8,124 nt of DNA, from contig DEHS01000038.1 of the NCBI GenBank assembly GCA_002352055.1, forward strand, positions 1 to 8,124. The letters are read 5' to 3'. Made by a program: the position numbers and the translations under genes. The notes under the pieces are model-generated. The model had not been told where the DNA came from, searched no databases, and saw only the letters and a list, made by a program, of their open reading frames with translations. Source of the DNA: Legionellaceae bacterium UBA2794. Its GTDB lineage: Bacteria; Pseudomonadota; Gammaproteobacteria; Legionellales; Legionellaceae. How positions within the stretch are numbered: the stretch's first letter is position 1; every line of letters begins with the position of its first letter. This document shows positions 7,305 through 8,124 of the stretch, piece by piece.

Positions 7305-7615
7305 GTTTTACCCAATCTGCAATTTATTGTTAAGTTTGTCTCTTTGGCTACACCATGTCTTGCCAGAAAAATCATATCCACAGCTGGAAGTTGGGTTTGG
7401 CGAAAACCTTCTCTTAACACTCGTTTAATTCGATTTCTGTCGTGAGCTTTAGCAATCATTTTTTTTGAAAGCGCAAGCCCAAGACGAGCATGACCTAGTT
7501 TATTTTCCCGAAACAGAAGAACAAACTCGGTTGTAACAATTTTTTTGGCTTGTTCAAACACATGATCATATTCAGTTTTTTTTAACAATCGTTGTGTTTT
7601 GGTAAAAGCATACAC
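7271..7615 (-). CDS. rnpA: Ribonuclease P protein component
   Basis: RnpA is the small basic protein that binds the catalytic RNA of RNase P and helps it remove 5' leaders from precursor tRNAs. The 114 residues are typical in length. The RNR signature is present as RNRIKRVLRE (60-69), preceded by the strand LGLALSKKMIAKAHD. The N-terminal FTKTQRLLKKTEYDHVF segment is also characteristic. The start is GTG at 7615, whose first G is the last base of the rpmH TAG stop (TAGTG). The nearby ATG at 7611 is out of frame, so the rare start is genuine unless translation begins further inside. No ribosome site is visible, which implies translational coupling to rpmH. The 3' end overlaps yidD by 34 bases. 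The gene order is the conserved origin-proximal one. Confidence 0.97.
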   Translation of the reverse strand: MYAFTKTQRLLKKTEYDHVFEQAKKIVTTEFVLLFRENKLGHARLGLALSKKMIAKAHDRNRIKRVLREGFRQTQLPAVDMIFLARHGVAKETNLTINCRLGKTWEKLTSCFDK

Positions 7616-7749
7616 TAGGCGGAAAGACGCTTACGGCCTTTAGCACGACGGCGTTTAATAACTAATCTTCCAGCACGTGTAGCCATACGCTCACGAAAAC
7701 CATGATCGCGTTTGCGTTTTAAATTACTGGGTTGAAAGGTGCGTTTCAT
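7615..7749 (-). CDS. rpmH: 50S ribosomal protein L34
   Basis: L34 is a tiny arginine- and lysine-rich protein of the large ribosomal subunit. The 44-residue translation starts MKRTFQPSNLKRKRDHGFRE, contains RMATRAGR (21-28), and ends in the basic stretch VIKRRRAKGRKRLSA (30-44). This is the complete family pattern at normal length. The ATG at 7749 follows AGG with six bases between them. A near-consensus promoter lies 33-61 bases upstream, so this is the first gene of the rpmH-rnpA-yidD-yidC-mnmE unit. Its TAG stop shares a base with the rnpA GTG. The promoter and short leader suit strong constitutive expression of a ribosomal protein, with the downstream genes translated less efficiently through overlaps. 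Confidence 0.99.
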   Translation of the reverse strand: MKRTFQPSNLKRKRDHGFRERMATRAGRLVIKRRRAKGRKRLSA

Positions 7750-7755
7750 GATGAA

Positions 7756-7758
7756 CCT
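7756..7758 (-). promoter_or_regulatory. Ribosome binding site of rpmH
   Basis: On the minus strand the sequence ACAGGTTCATC precedes the ATG. The AGG core is six bases upstream of it, a modest but properly spaced site. Confidence 0.55.
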
Positions 7759-7781
7759 GTTATAAATTTATGAGGTTGGCA

Positions 7782-7810
7782 ATGATAGATAACTTTGCAG
7801 CAACTGTCAA
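7782..7810 (-). promoter_or_regulatory. Sigma-70 promoter of rpmH-rnpA operon
   Basis: On the minus strand, TTGACA (7805-7810, perfect -35) and TATCAT (7782-7787, five of six matches to the -10) are separated by exactly 17 bases. Transcription would start near 7775, giving a leader of about 26 bases before the rpmH ATG. This is the strongest promoter I see in the window. Confidence 0.85.
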
Positions 7811-7919
7811 ATTAGAATGTTGATTATTTTTATTTCATTTTTAGTTTAATTATGGAGCCAGTAATTATTATTAATTTATAAAATATTTAAATGATTTTTA
7901 TTATAAGCATGAAAAAATC

Positions 7920-7928
7920 TGTGGATAA
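7920..7928 (-). promoter_or_regulatory. DnaA box (perfect)
   Basis: TGTGGATAA on the plus strand reads TTATCCACA on the minus strand, an exact match to the high-affinity DnaA binding consensus. It sits in the middle of the most AT-rich part of the rpmH upstream region. Confidence 0.7.
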
Positions 7929-8042
7929 TATTTTTTTAGTTAATTATATCAATAAGTTACATGATTTGTTTCTTGTTCAGAACTTCGGTACTATTATGTT
8001 TGTAATTGTTAGTAATTAACCAATACCTTATTTATCCTATTC

Positions 8043-8051
8043 TTATGCACG
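8043..8051 (+). promoter_or_regulatory. DnaA box (one mismatch)
   Basis: TTATGCACG matches the relaxed consensus TTWTNCACA at all but the last base. Its closeness to the perfect box at 8077 supports it. Confidence 0.5.
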
Positions 8052-8060
8052 TTAATTGGA

Positions 8061-8069
8061 TGTGTTTAA
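8061..8069 (-). promoter_or_regulatory. Weak DnaA box candidate
   Basis: TGTGTTTAA reads TTAAACACA on the minus strand, which departs from TTWTNCACA at one position. It lies between the boxes at 8043 and 8077, so it may add to a cluster. On sequence alone it is weak. Confidence 0.3.
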
Positions 8070-8076
8070 TTGCTTC

Positions 8077-8085
8077 TTATCCACA
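8077..8085 (+). promoter_or_regulatory. DnaA box (perfect)
   Basis: TTATCCACA is an exact match to the DnaA consensus, on the opposite strand from the perfect box at 7920. Such boxes upstream of dnaA can serve both origin firing and dnaA autoregulation. Confidence 0.7.
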
Positions 8086-8124
8086 TCTTAAATTAACAAA
8101 ATTAATCGATCCCCTAATCAGATC

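Larger units (their letters stand above)
7811..8124. other. Probable part of the chromosomal replication origin (oriC) and dnaA upstream region
   Basis: No gene is supported here. The stretch is very AT-rich, especially 7811-7970, with T-rich runs such as GATTATTTTTATT (7822-7834) that could unwind easily. Two perfect DnaA boxes (7920-7928 and 8077-8085), one near-perfect box (8043-8051) and a weaker one (8061-8069) lie in it. GATC sites occur at 8108-8111 and 8121-8124. In many gammaproteobacteria the origin lies between rpmH and dnaA, which are divergent. Here rpmH is present and dnaA would lie just beyond the window, which I cannot see. The combination makes an origin likely, but its limits are unknown. 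Confidence 0.65.

Noticed and set aside
8032..8040. TTATCCTAT as a DnaA box
   Set aside because: It begins like the consensus but differs at the last three positions, which are important for binding.
1..8124. CRISPR arrays, insertion sequences, tRNA or rRNA genes
   Set aside because: No spaced direct repeats, transposase motifs, terminal inverted repeats, tRNA cloverleaf arms or rRNA signatures were recognised on either strand.

Overview
The window looks like Legionella, or a close member of the Legionellales: an AT-rich gammaproteobacterial genome close to its replication origin. The evidence is the conserved housekeeping block rpmH-rnpA-yidD-yidC-mnmE, the style of the YidC and MnmE proteins, and two large orphan genes beside it. 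Those orphans combine coiled coils with hydrophobic hairpins, an architecture common among Dot/Icm effector candidates. The genus is inferred from the translated proteins and gene order. No database was searched.

Right part (about 4031-8124), conserved core. On the minus strand, reading right to left, a near-consensus sigma-70 promoter (7782-7810) drives rpmH (ribosomal protein L34), rnpA (RNase P protein), yidD (membrane-insertion efficiency factor), yidC (membrane insertase) and mnmE (tRNA wobble-uridine modification GTPase). The packing is extreme: rpmH and rnpA share one base (TAGTG), rnpA and yidD overlap by 34 bases, yidD and yidC share one base (TAATG), and yidC and mnmE are two bases apart. 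The products link ribosome assembly, tRNA maturation and modification, and insertion of membrane proteins. Right of rpmH, 7750-8124 has no gene. It is very AT-rich and carries two perfect DnaA boxes plus weaker ones, so it is probably part of oriC and the upstream region of a dnaA gene that lies off the window.

Left part (about 105-3993), accessory. Two divergent genes of unknown function are separated by a 331-base intergenic region. The minus-strand gene (105-1961) encodes a 618-residue protein with several hydrophobic segments. The plus-strand gene (2293-3993) encodes a 566-residue coiled-coil protein with a hydrophobic hairpin and a striking histidine-rich insert. It converges on mnmE with only 37 bases between the stop codons. 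Neither protein matches a family I can name. Secreted effector is a hypothesis based on architecture and genus only.

The first 104 bases are non-coding as far as I can see. They contain a short GC-rich patch that may be a remnant of a dispersed intergenic repeat.
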